Source: an uncultured Clostridia bacterium (GTDB taxonomy: Bacteria; Bacillota; Clostridia; UBA1381; UMGS1253). Taken from it: 64,000 nucleotides of DNA. Positions 26,061 through 34,223 of this stretch are shown here, piece by piece (the stretch's first letter is position 1; every line of letters starts with the position of its first letter). The stretch covers positions 62,001-126,000 of the forward strand of contig CAKSHP010000002.1 in the NCBI GenBank assembly GCA_934457145.1. Direction: 5' to 3'. Under the pieces are notes generated by a model that was given only the letters and a program-made list of their open reading frames with translations, did no database searches and was not told where the DNA came from. A program made the position numbers and the translations under genes.

Positions 26061-27587
26061 GTGTATATATCAAATGCGGCTCAGATAAAAGAAACCGACA
26101 GATTTGCTATAGACGAATATGGTATAAATTCGCTTATTTTAATGGAACGCGCTGCGCTTGAAACTCTTGCAGTAATAAAAAAACGCTTTAGCGGAGGAAA
26201 ATGCGTTGTATTGTGCGGAAAAGGCAATAACGGCGGCGACGGTTTTGCGCTTGCAAGGCTTTTAAAATGCGGAGGCTTTGACGCATTTGCTGCATATTTT
26301 GATGATGCATGCACATTTTCACCTGACTGTGCTGTTAATTACAATCTTGCCAAAAAATATGATGTAAAAGAAATATGCAATATTGAAGAATTGAAAAAAG
26401 CAGTAAAATCAAGCGATTTTTCAGTAGATGCTTTGTTTGGCTTTGGCTTTCGCGGCGAGCTTGAATATCCTTTTTGTGATGTAGTTAATATTTTAAATGA
26501 AAATTCAAAATATATATACAGTGTAGATATTCCAAGCGGTGCTGCGGCAGACAGCGGTGAAACGAATTTAGCGGTACGTGCAGATGAAACGGTCACTTTT
26601 ACTGCGTATAAAAAATCGGCATTTTTATTTCCGTCTTCAAATTATTACGGAAAAATTACTGTTGCGAATATAGGAATAGACAAAAAAACAATAAAATATT
26701 TTGCAGAAGTTATAAATTGTCCTCATATACCTAAAAGAGATAAAAAAATCAATAAATCCGATGTCGGCAAGGTTTTAATTATAGCCGGCAGCAGCGGTAT
26801 GAGCGGAGCTGCATATTTAAGTTCTCTTGCAGCGCTCAAAAGCGGAGCGGGGCTTGTAACCTTAGCTGTTCCTGGTTCTATATCTGATGCCATGGAACAA
26901 AAAACAACAGAGGTTATGACTTTGTCAATGTCTGATTTTGACGGTGCGTTTTCAAAAAACGCAAAAGATGAAATTTGCAGGATAATAAATAATTATGATG
27001 CAGTCGTGTTTGGACCGGGGGTGTCTCGTAGTGAACAGATTAAAGATATTTTAATTTCAATATTGAATGTCTGCCGGGTTCCTCTTATAATTGATGCAGA
27101 TGGCCTTTTTGCACTCAAAGACTGTTTAGATTATTTAAAAAATGCCGTTTGCGAAATAGTTATTACACCGCACAGTATGGAAATGGCAAGGCTTATTGGC
27201 TCTTCGACGGATTATGTTGAAAAAAACAGGTTTGAGGTTTGCCAAAAATTTTCCGAAGATTATGCTGTGTGCTGCGTGCTTAAAGGCGCATACACCATAG
27301 TTTGCGACAAAAGCGGAGAAATTGCCGTTAATTTTAAAACAGCAAACCCGGGTATGGCAACTGCCGGCAGCGGAGATGTGTTGTCCGGGATTTGTGCAGC
27401 GCTTTGTGCATGGGAAAAAAGTGTGTTTGAAGCGGCAAAATCAAGCGTTTTTATACATGGTCTTGCAGGTGATAAAGCAAGAGACGAAAACGGTGAGTAT
27501 TCGCTTATTGCCTCGGATATATTAAACAACATACCAAAAGCTTTTAAAGAAATTAAAAATAACCAGGAGATGTATAATTGTGAGTGA
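26061..27587 (+). CDS. nnr: Bifunctional NAD(P)H-hydrate epimerase / ADP-dependent dehydratase
   Basis: Residues 1-215 are the YjeF_N epimerase domain (LMERAALETL, VVLCGKGNNGGDGFALARLL, SVDIPSGAAADSG). Residues about 225-500 are the ribokinase-fold dehydratase (GKVLIIAGSSGMSGAAYLS, FGPGVSRSE, IDADGLFAL, ITPHSMEMARLIG, PGMATAGSGDVLSGI). Together they repair the damaged cofactors NADHX and NADPHX. Length (508) is normal for the fused form. The start codon is GTG with AGGGAAGTGA upstream. The 3' end overlaps alr by eight bases, indicating translational coupling. The nnr-alr order is frequent in Firmicutes. Confidence 0.95.
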   Translation: MYISNAAQIKETDRFAIDEYGINSLILMERAALETLAVIKKRFSGGKCVVLCGKGNNGGDGFALARLLKCGGFDAFAAYFDDACTFSPDCAVNYNLAKKYDVKEICNIEELKKAVKSSDFSVDALFGFGFRGELEYPFCDVVNILNENSKYIYSVDIPSGAAADSGETNLAVRADETVTFTAYKKSAFLFPSSNYYGKITVANIGIDKKTIKYFAEVINCPHIPKRDKKINKSDVGKVLIIAGSSGMSGAAYLSSLAALKSGAGLVTLAVPGSISDAMEQKTTEVMTLSMSDFDGAFSKNAKDEICRIINNYDAVVFGPGVSRSEQIKDILISILNVCRVPLIIDADGLFALKDCLDYLKNAVCEIVITPHSMEMARLIGSSTDYVEKNRFEVCQKFSEDYAVCCVLKGAYTIVCDKSGEIAVNFKTANPGMATAGSGDVLSGICAALCAWEKSVFEAAKSSVFIHGLAGDKARDENGEYSLIASDILNNIPKAFKEIKNNQEMYNCE

Positions 27588-28725
27588 TAAAGCAAGAACA
27601 TGGGTAGAAGTTGATATTGATGCTTTAAAGCACAATATAAAAAACATACGAAATAAAACTGCCAAAGGTGCAAAAATTATTGCGGTTGTTAAGGCAGATG
27701 CTTATGGTCACGGAGCAGTGAAGTGTGCGGAAGTTTTATTAAAAAACGGCGCCGATATGCTTGCTGTTGCCTGTGCTGATGAAGCGATAATTCTAAGAAA
27801 ATATTTTCCAAAAACCGAAATTTTGCTTTTAGGAAGCAGCGGTTACAGCGACTATGAAAAAATAATTTTAAACAATATAACAGCATCGCTCTCTTCATAT
27901 GAAGAAGCAGAACAATTTTCAAAATATGCAAGTTTGCTTCATAAAGATGTAAAGGTTCATATAAAAATCGACAGTGGAATGGGAAGGCTTGGCTTTTTGT
28001 CAGATAAATTGTCTTTTGACGAAACAATATCTCAGATAAAAAAGATAAACAAACTTGACAGAGTGAAAATTGATGGTGTTTTTACACATTTTTCATGTGC
28101 CGATGCAGATTATGAATACACAAAGATTCAGTTTGAGCGCTTTATCGGCATATGTAACAAACTAAACGATATCGGAATAAAAATAAAATACAGACATTGC
28201 AGCAACAGTGCGGCAATTGCTCTTTATCCGCAGTTTCATTTAGACGCTGTCAGACCGGGGATAATTTTATATGGTTATCATCCTTCTGATTTAACTAAAA
28301 ATGAAATTGATATAAAACCCGTATTGAGCGTGAAAAGCCGTGTTACTCATGTGAAAAATCTGCCTAAAGATTCATATGTAAGTTATGCAAACACTTATAA
28401 AACAAATGAAACTCAAAAAATTGCAACAATTCCGATTGGCTATGCCGATGGTTTTTTAAGGGGAAATTTTTCAAAAGCTAATATCATATACAAAGGAAAA
28501 CTTTTACCTGTTGTGGGAAGAATTTGTATGGATCAGTGTATGATTAATGCAACCGGTGTCAATAATATAGATGTGGGGGATGTAGTTACAGTTTTAGGCA
28601 GTGACGGAGGCGTTAAAATTACCGCTGATGATTTGGCAGATAATTTGCAGACTATCAGCTATGAAATTTTATGTTTGCTTTCCAAGAGATTGCCGAGAAT
28701 TTATGTAAATGATGAAAAAATATGA
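27580..28725 (+). CDS. alr: Alanine racemase
   Basis: The canonical enzyme converts L- to D-alanine for peptidoglycan. The 381-residue protein carries the PLP lysine in VVKADAYGHGAVK, then HIKIDSGMGRLGF, FTHFSCAD, RHCSNSAA and LDAVRPGIILYGYHP, and in the C-terminal domain SYANTYKTNETQKIATIPIGYADGF and GRICMDQCM. All expected catalytic features are intact, in contrast with the paralogue at 21863. The start is GTG, preceded by AGGAGATG inside the end of nnr. It is followed by ndoAI-ndoA, the same gene order as in Bacillus subtilis. Confidence 0.96.
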   Translation: MSDKARTWVEVDIDALKHNIKNIRNKTAKGAKIIAVVKADAYGHGAVKCAEVLLKNGADMLAVACADEAIILRKYFPKTEILLLGSSGYSDYEKIILNNITASLSSYEEAEQFSKYASLLHKDVKVHIKIDSGMGRLGFLSDKLSFDETISQIKKINKLDRVKIDGVFTHFSCADADYEYTKIQFERFIGICNKLNDIGIKIKYRHCSNSAAIALYPQFHLDAVRPGIILYGYHPSDLTKNEIDIKPVLSVKSRVTHVKNLPKDSYVSYANTYKTNETQKIATIPIGYADGFLRGNFSKANIIYKGKLLPVVGRICMDQCMINATGVNNIDVGDVVTVLGSDGGVKITADDLADNLQTISYEILCLLSKRLPRIYVNDEKI

Positions 28726-28755
28726 AACAACTTGCACCGTTTCTATAAACTGCTA

Positions 28756-28784
28756 TTGACTTAAAAGTTATGTTGGTTTATAAT
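28756..28784 (+). promoter_or_regulatory. SigA-type promoter for ndoAI-ndoA
   Basis: TTGACT (28756-28761) and TATAAT (28779-28784) with a 17-base spacer, giving a leader of about 105 bases. Confidence 0.8.
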
Positions 28785-28848
28785 TTTATATATCCGGTAT
28801 TGGGGTATATAAATAAGAAAACATACAGCTTTGATGTGTGTTTTAAAC

Positions 28849-28878
28849 AGAATTTGCCTTATCTTTGCTGCAAATTCT
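28849..28878 (+). promoter_or_regulatory. Leader hairpin before the antitoxin gene
   Basis: AGAATTTGC (28849-28857) pairs with GCAAATTCT (28870-28878) over a 12-base loop. It ends about six bases before the GGGGGG ribosome binding site and lacks a U-run, so translational control is more plausible than termination. Confidence 0.45.
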
Positions 28879-28897
28879 TAAAACGGGGGGTTGTTAT

Positions 28898-29185
28898 ATG
28901 TCTGATTTGAAAAAAATTCTCGTTTCCGTCCCAAAATCGTATGACGAGCAGCTTCTTAAATTTTCAAAAAAGTTAAACAAAAGCAAAAGTGAACTGGTAC
29001 GAAATGCGATAGAGATGTATATTGACAAGTTAAAACGTGAAACGCTTAATCAAAGTTTAAAAGAAGGATATATTCAAATGTCTGAAATTAATTTAACTCT
29101 TGCTGAAATGTATTTTGAGTCGGATATAAAAGCTTTTTCCGACTATGAGGAAAAACTATCGGAGAGTGAAGAATGTGAATGTTAA
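28898..29185 (+). CDS. ndoAI: Antitoxin of the MazF/EndoA toxin (ribbon-helix-helix)
   Basis: The 95-residue protein has an N-terminal ribbon-helix-helix DNA-binding domain ([18 protein letters not shown] then [16 protein letters not shown]) and an acidic C-terminal tail expected to wrap around the toxin. The start ATG at 28898 has a strong GGGGGG site seven bases upstream. The toxin gene overlaps its 3' end by 11 bases. Such antitoxins bind and inhibit EndoA and usually repress their own promoter. Confidence 0.92.
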   Translation: MSDLKKILVSVPKSYDEQLLKFSKKLNKSKSELVRNAIEMYIDKLKRETLNQSLKEGYIQMSEINLTLAEMYFESDIKAFSDYEEKLSESEECEC

Positions 29186-29525
29186 AAGAGGCGATATTTT
29201 TTATGCCGATTTAAGCCCGGTGATAGGTAGCGAACAGGGCGGAACAAGACCTGTTTTGATTATTCAAAACGATGTAGGCAACAAATACAGTCCTACGGTA
29301 ATTGTTGCGGCAATTACTTCGCAGATAAACAAGGCAAAAATGCCGACACATATAGAAATAAGCGCAAAGGAATACGGACTTAATAAAGATTCTGTTATTC
29401 TTCTGGAACAAATACGCACAATTGATAAAAAACGTTTGCGTGAAAAAATAGGTCATATAGATGATCACCTTATGTTTTTTGTTAATCAGGCGTTGCTTAT
29501 AAGTTTTGGCTTGGGTGGATTTTGA
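29175..29525 (+). CDS. ndoA: MazF-type endoribonuclease toxin (EndoA)
   Basis: The 116-residue protein matches the Bacillus EndoA type: [20 protein letters not shown], the catalytic arginine in [15 protein letters not shown], the threonine in [12 protein letters not shown] and [16 protein letters not shown]. It cuts mRNA at specific single-stranded sites when not bound by NdoAI. The start is the GTG at 29175, with GGAGAGTG upstream inside ndoAI; longer frames overlap the antitoxin too far. All catalytic residues are present, so it should be active. Confidence 0.96.
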   Translation: MNVKRGDIFYADLSPVIGSEQGGTRPVLIIQNDVGNKYSPTVIVAAITSQINKAKMPTHIEISAKEYGLNKDSVILLEQIRTIDKKRLREKIGHIDDHLMFFVNQALLISFGLGGF

Positions 29526-29547
29526 TTTATAACATAGGAGGTCTATT

Positions 29548-30003
29548 ATGAAAAAGAAAAAATTAGGAATTTTAATTGGAAGTTTAGCTGTGGTTTTGTG
29601 TGCAGTTGTTATGTGCTGCGCGGTTTTTGCTTCAAGCGGCCCTGCAACGGACTCGGATCCGATTATTACAAAGAGCTATATTGACAGTGTGGTATTGCCT
29701 CAGGTGTATCAATACATAGATACAAAAAGTTCGGGTTCGTCTGCTTTTGAATTAGTAAGTGTTGCAAAGGGCAAAAGTTTAATCGGAAGTGCCGGAAGCG
29801 AGCTTATAGTAAGAATGGGAACCGGAAGTATTTTAGCTTCATCGCAAGGCGGGGTATCCGATGTAACGGTTGGAACAGACCTGAAAAACGGCACTGCAAT
29901 TCCGCTTAATCATCATTTGATTATACCCGTAGCTGATGGCAGAGGATTAAAATTTTCATCAGATGCTTTGGTATTGGTAAAAGGCGGTTACAATATAAAA
30001 TAG
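29548..30003 (+). CDS. Secreted or membrane-anchored small protein of unknown function
   Basis: A basic N-terminus and hydrophobic segment (residues 6-27) form a signal peptide or anchor ending in VFASS. The rest is a compact 120-residue domain with many Gly and Ser, featuring ELVSVAKGKSLIGSAGSELI, VRMGTGSILASSQGGVSDVT and HHLIIPVADGRGLKFSSDA. I recognise this as a recurrent clostridial protein without assigned function. It has an AGGAGG site and follows ndoA by 22 bases, so it could be co-transcribed with the toxin pair. No catalytic motif is visible. A strong terminator follows. Confidence 0.75.
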   Translation: MKKKKLGILIGSLAVVLCAVVMCCAVFASSGPATDSDPIITKSYIDSVVLPQVYQYIDTKSSGSSAFELVSVAKGKSLIGSAGSELIVRMGTGSILASSQGGVSDVTVGTDLKNGTAIPLNHHLIIPVADGRGLKFSSDALVLVKGGYNIK

Positions 30004-30028
30004 ACATTTTAATGTTTAGCAAGCGTAT

Positions 30029-30065
30029 AAAAAAGCAAGTCCTCAAAAAAAGGGCTTGCTTTTTT
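30029..30065. terminator. Bidirectional terminator after the small secreted protein
   Basis: Bases 30029-30042 (ending GCAAGTCC) pair with 30052-30065 (GGGCTTGC then T-run) with one wobble. It separates convergent genes. Confidence 0.9.
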
Positions 30066-30069
30066 AACT

Positions 30070-31500
30070 TTAAAGCTCAAGGTAAGAAAAATGCATATAG
30101 TCTTTCGGATTGCTCCATTCATCTCCGCCCCATACAAATCCATACTTTGCGAAAATGCTGACAACTTCACCGTTTGGCGATATTGAATAAATATCTTCGT
30201 TTGGCTTCCAATAAAGTCCGATAAATGAACCGTTTTTATATAAACAATAGTTTTCGTTATAATTTAAATCAATTGCCGTGCCGAAATTATGATGAGAATA
30301 TCTTCCGTTGCTCATGCTATCGCGCCACGAATATGCACCGGCATCTTTAAAAGGAAATTTTTCTTCGCCGTTAAAGATTTCTTCGAATGCCATTTTAGTA
30401 ACCTGAGCGATGTTTTTATGAACGCTTAAGGTAAGTGTTGACGGATATTTTACACCGGAGGAGTTTATTTTCCAAGCATTTACGGTTATGGTTTGCATTT
30501 GCCCATCAGCCTCGGCTTTGCCGGTAATTTCACCATTTGGAAAAACTATTTTTTCTTTTTCTTCAAGCGAATACATTGCTTTCGGATGTGCATAAATCGA
30601 ATACGAGCAAATAACGCTTCCATTTTCGTTTTTTGCATCAACGGTTATATAATATAACTTTCCTGCACGCATGTTTTTAAAAGTTGCACTTGGCTGCGCG
30701 GCATACAGCGTTTGAACATAGGTATCGCTGTTTGAATACCAAAAGTTATCTGACGATAAAAACAAATTAATATCATATACATATGTGCCGGGAACCGAAT
30801 TCCAAGTTACTGTTAATGCTCGGTTTTCATATTTTACAAGCTGTCCGTCTCCCGAAACGTCACATCCCAAATTATCGTATGATAATTGATTTTTGCCGAA
30901 AAAATTATTAATACATCTGTTTATTATAACCATTGCCTGTTCGCGCGAGGTATTCGCAAGAGGCGAAATTTCGTTTTGCGAAGTGCCTTTGATTATATTG
31001 TTTTGCACGCAAAAAGCAAGCGAATCATATGCCCATGAAGATATTTCTTTGCTGTCGGAAAAGCCCGGCAAAGCTGATGAGCTGACATCTGTGTTTATAT
31101 TGCACAAATTAAGCTCACGGCATATAACAGCTGCCATTTCCTGACGCGTTATGTTGTTTTGCGGGTAAAAACATCCGTTCTCATATCCTTTCATAATACC
31201 AAGATCGTTTGCGGCGCTTGCAACGATATCATAAGTATCCAAAAATCCGGAACTGCCAAGCGGCATATTTTCATCTCCGCTGAGTTTTTTATACATGTTC
31301 ATTGCCAGATGGCAAAACTCAATTCTTGTTACAGACTCCGTATATTCCGCATTTTTCATAATTTCGGGAATTAAGTTCATTTGATTTAGCTGCTCAATAT
31401 CATCTTTCGCCCATAAAGACGCTGAGGCAAAGCATAAATTTACATTACAACCAATGCTGAAAACTAATGCTAAAATTAAGGTATATATTATTTTTTTCAA
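30070..31500 (-). CDS. Secreted SLH-domain protein with C-terminal M15 (D,D-carboxypeptidase/CwlK-like) peptidase
   Basis: A signal peptide (cleavage near CFA-SA, residue 26) is followed by about 170 residues of S-layer homology repeats (TRIEFCHLAMNMYKKL, ITRQEMAAVICRELN, NTSREQAMVIINRCI). Residues about 215-310 look like a fibronectin-type beta domain, and about 325-476 are the peptidase. The zinc-site motifs of the M15 family are present: SHHNFGTAIDLN and YMHFSYLEL. SLH repeats bind pyruvylated secondary cell-wall polymers, so the enzyme should act at the wall on peptidoglycan stem peptides. It is monocistronic and divergent from the DUF1385 gene. Confidence 0.88.
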   Translation of the reverse strand: MKKIIYTLILALVFSIGCNVNLCFASASLWAKDDIEQLNQMNLIPEIMKNAEYTESVTRIEFCHLAMNMYKKLSGDENMPLGSSGFLDTYDIVASAANDLGIMKGYENGCFYPQNNITRQEMAAVICRELNLCNINTDVSSSALPGFSDSKEISSWAYDSLAFCVQNNIIKGTSQNEISPLANTSREQAMVIINRCINNFFGKNQLSYDNLGCDVSGDGQLVKYENRALTVTWNSVPGTYVYDINLFLSSDNFWYSNSDTYVQTLYAAQPSATFKNMRAGKLYYITVDAKNENGSVICSYSIYAHPKAMYSLEEKEKIVFPNGEITGKAEADGQMQTITVNAWKINSSGVKYPSTLTLSVHKNIAQVTKMAFEEIFNGEEKFPFKDAGAYSWRDSMSNGRYSHHNFGTAIDLNYNENYCLYKNGSFIGLYWKPNEDIYSISPNGEVVSIFAKYGFVWGGDEWSNPKDYMHFSYLEL

Positions 31501-31599
31501 AGCAATAACCTCCGTTTATTTTCTTTTCTACATTTTATCATATTTTTTTTCAAAAATCATCATTTTTTTTAAATTAATTATTTGTTTTCATTTTATATA

Positions 31600-31628
31600 T
31601 TGCTTTATAGCCGCTGTTGTGCTATAAT
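31600..31628 (+). promoter_or_regulatory. SigA-type promoter for DUF1385-prmC-rdgB
   Basis: TTGCTT (31600-31605) and TATAAT (31623-31628), 17-base spacer, 32 bases before the start codon. Confidence 0.75.
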
Positions 31629-31660
31629 ATTTAAGGAAATTAAACGGAGGGGAATTTTAA

Positions 31661-32677
31661 ATGTCTGAAAATAAAAACAAACCCTTGCACATGACATCTA
31701 TCGGAGGTCAGGCCGTGCTCGAAGGCGTTATGATGAAAGGACCGTCCAAATCGGCTATTGCGGTAAGAAAGCCGGACGGTGAAATAGAATTAAAAGTTAC
31801 AAACAACAGTTCACTAGTGTCTAAACTGAAACTAAAAAAAATACCGATTGTACGCGGCGTTGTAGCATTTATAGACAGCCTTGTTTCCGGAGTGGGTGCA
31901 ACAATGTATTCCGCTGAATTTATCGACCTTGAAGAAGACGGGGAAGGCGAGCCGTCTAAATTTGACATGTGGATAGAAAAACATTTTGGAAAATATTTGC
32001 TTAATATAATAATGTGGATTTCTGTTGTTATTTCGCTTGTTTTGGGAATAGGTCTTTTTATGCTTTTGCCGACTGTTATAGTGGGATTTATTAAAAATAT
32101 TTTTGCAGGCGAAACATTTATACCTGTTTCCGAATCGGTTAGCAGTGCAGTTTTGCCGGTTATAAGCCACAGAGTGTTTACTCACTTTTTGGAATCCGTT
32201 ATAAGAATTGCGATATTTTTGTTTTATATGGCGCTTGTGGGAAAGATGAAAGATATGCAAAGGGTGTTTGAATATCACGGGGCAGAACATAAAACAATTG
32301 CATGCTATGAAGCAGGCGATGAGTTGACGGCTGAAAATGCAAAAAAACACACAAGGTTTCATCCGAGATGCGGAACAAGCTTTTTGCTTATAGTTATGGT
32401 TGTAAGTATAATTGTGTTTGCTGTTTTGCCATGGAGCGACAATGTGGCATCAAGATTATTTATGAGACTTGCGCTACTTCCGGTTGTTGCAGGTTTATCA
32501 TATGAGATTATAAAATTTGCTGGAAGAAGCAAAAATAAATGTGTTGCATGGTTAACAAAACCCGGACTTGCGCTTCAAACGCTTACGACCAGAGAACCGG
32601 ACGAAAAACAGCTTGAAGTTGCAATTGCGTCTTTAAAAGCTGTTTTGCCAAACGACGGAGAAGATGATAAATGGTAA
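31661..32677 (+). CDS. DUF1385 family membrane protein
   Basis: The family signature GGQAVLEGVMMKGPS is at residues 15-30. A cytoplasmic basic region (KIPIVRGVVAFIDSL), several membrane helices between about residues 105 and 195, the conserved block RVFEYHGAEHKTIACYEAG with a His-Glu-His pattern, and HTRFHPRCGTSFLL before two more helices follow. The family is widespread in Firmicutes and annotated as a possible metal-dependent enzyme, with no proven function. It overlaps prmC by seven bases, the conserved clostridial DUF1385-prmC order. Confidence 0.9.
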   Translation: MSENKNKPLHMTSIGGQAVLEGVMMKGPSKSAIAVRKPDGEIELKVTNNSSLVSKLKLKKIPIVRGVVAFIDSLVSGVGATMYSAEFIDLEEDGEGEPSKFDMWIEKHFGKYLLNIIMWISVVISLVLGIGLFMLLPTVIVGFIKNIFAGETFIPVSESVSSAVLPVISHRVFTHFLESVIRIAIFLFYMALVGKMKDMQRVFEYHGAEHKTIACYEAGDELTAENAKKHTRFHPRCGTSFLLIVMVVSIIVFAVLPWSDNVASRLFMRLALLPVVAGLSYEIIKFAGRSKNKCVAWLTKPGLALQTLTTREPDEKQLEVAIASLKAVLPNDGEDDKW

Positions 32678-33510
32678 TAAAAGAACTTTTAAAAAAAGCG
32701 GCTATGACTCTTAAGGAAAGCGAAACTGATACGGCGGCGCTTGATGCTTCGGTGATTTTAGAGTTTGTTTTAAAATGTGACCGAACGCAGCTTATAATTG
32801 ATTCAAACAAAGAGATTCCATACGATATTGAAAAACAATATATGAATCTTATAGATAAGCGCAAAAATAATATGCCTGTTTCGTATATAACAAATAAAAG
32901 AGAATTTATGAGTCTTGATTTTGTTGTTAACGAAAATGTTTTAATTCCACGTCCAGACACAGAGGAGCTTGTTATGCATGTTATTAACTCCGATGCTGCC
33001 AAAAACAGCGTTTTGGATTTATGCTGCGGAAGCGGATGCATAGGAATAAGTATAGCTCATTACTGTGATGTGAAAAGGGTTGATTTTGCTGATATTTCCG
33101 ATGGGGCGCTTAAAGTTGCAAAGCTAAATGCAAAAAATATTTTAGATAAAGAGTGTAAAAGTTCTTTTTTAAATATTGATGTTTTGAATCAAACAATTGA
33201 TAAAAAATACGATATTATAGCGTCTAATCCACCTTATGTGATACGTGACATCATAAAAGACATTGATAAAACAGTGAGTTGTTACGAACCGCATATTGCG
33301 TTAGACGGCGGTGAAGACGGACTTGATTTTTATAAAAGAATAGTTTTTTACTATAAGGATAATCTTAAAGCTAACGGTATGCTTGCTTTTGAAGTTGGTT
33401 TTAATCAGGCACAGGCAGTTTGCGACATGATGAAGGAAAACAGTTTTAAAGATATTCAAACCGCATATGATTTGGGCGGAATTTGCAGAGTGGTATCAGG
33501 CAGAGTTTAA
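32671..33510 (+). CDS. prmC: Release factor glutamine methyltransferase
   Basis: PrmC methylates the GGQ glutamine of RF1 and RF2. The 279-residue protein has the N-terminal helical domain (residues 1-75), the linker PVSYITNKREFMSLDFVVN, LIPRPDTEELV, the SAM-binding motif VLDLCCGSGCIGISIAH and the substrate motif IIASNPPYVI. Its start codon lies inside the end of the DUF1385 gene. Its target gene prfA is about 9 kb upstream, separated by thiT, acpS, alr and other genes. Confidence 0.95.
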   Translation: MVIKELLKKAAMTLKESETDTAALDASVILEFVLKCDRTQLIIDSNKEIPYDIEKQYMNLIDKRKNNMPVSYITNKREFMSLDFVVNENVLIPRPDTEELVMHVINSDAAKNSVLDLCCGSGCIGISIAHYCDVKRVDFADISDGALKVAKLNAKNILDKECKSSFLNIDVLNQTIDKKYDIIASNPPYVIRDIIKDIDKTVSCYEPHIALDGGEDGLDFYKRIVFYYKDNLKANGMLAFEVGFNQAQAVCDMMKENSFKDIQTAYDLGGICRVVSGRV

Positions 33511-33531
33511 ATATTTACGGAGTGGTTGTAT

Positions 33532-34122
33532 ATGAAAATTATTGCAGCAACAAATAACAACGGCAAAATAAAAGAAATTAAAGCTATTTTAGGCGAGCTT
33601 GGATTTGAGGTTGTATCCCAAAAAGAGGCGGGAATTAATATAGAAGTTAAAGAAACGGGTAAAACTTTTAAAGAAAATGCACTTTTGAAAGCTATGGCGG
33701 CATACAAAATTTCGCACACGCCTGCAATTGCCGATGATTCCGGACTTTGTGTTGATTTTTTGAACGGTGCTCCCGGAGTGTATTCAGCCCGTTATGCAGG
33801 AGAAAATGCGAGTGATGCCGACAGAATAAAGAAACTTTTGCATGAAATGAACGGCGTTGAAGAATGTAAAAGAACTGCTCATTTCACAACGGCGGCCGTT
33901 TTGGTTATAAACGAAAATGAATATTATTGCAGCGAGGGCAGTGTATATGGAAAAATTTTGACAAGTACTGCCGGAAACGGCGGTTTTGGTTATGATCCCG
34001 TTTTTTACTGTGATGAACTGAAAAAAACATTTGCCGAGGCAGTGCCGGAAGAAAAAAATAAAGTGAGTCACAGATTTAGGGCAATATCAAAACTTAAAGA
34101 AATTTTAAAAACAAATCTTTAA
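33532..34122 (+). CDS. rdgB: XTP/dITP diphosphatase (RdgB/HAM1 family)
   Basis: The house-cleaning enzyme hydrolyses non-canonical purine triphosphates (XTP, dITP, ITP). Motifs: IIAATNNNGKIKEI at the start, IADDSGLCVDFLNGAPGVYSARYAG, GGFGYDPVFY and VSHRFRAISKL near the end. The 196-residue length is normal. ATG 33532 is chosen over a TTG two codons earlier because GGAGTGG lies seven bases upstream. It follows prmC by 21 bases and ends the unit at a strong terminator. Confidence 0.95.
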   Translation: MKIIAATNNNGKIKEIKAILGELGFEVVSQKEAGINIEVKETGKTFKENALLKAMAAYKISHTPAIADDSGLCVDFLNGAPGVYSARYAGENASDADRIKKLLHEMNGVEECKRTAHFTTAAVLVINENEYYCSEGSVYGKILTSTAGNGGFGYDPVFYCDELKKTFAEAVPEEKNKVSHRFRAISKLKEILKTNL

Positions 34123-34128
34123 AATATA

Positions 34129-34164
34129 AAAGTCTTTTGCTGCAAAAATGCAAAAGACTTTTTT
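34129..34164 (+). terminator. Terminator of the DUF1385-prmC-rdgB unit
   Basis: AAAGTCTTTTGC (34129-34140) pairs perfectly with GCAAAAGACTTT (34150-34161), continuing into a T-run. Confidence 0.92.
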
Positions 34165-34223
34165 CATATTCCTGTTTGTTTTTGCATAATGATATACAGA
34201 TAATATAAAAAACGGGGGATACT

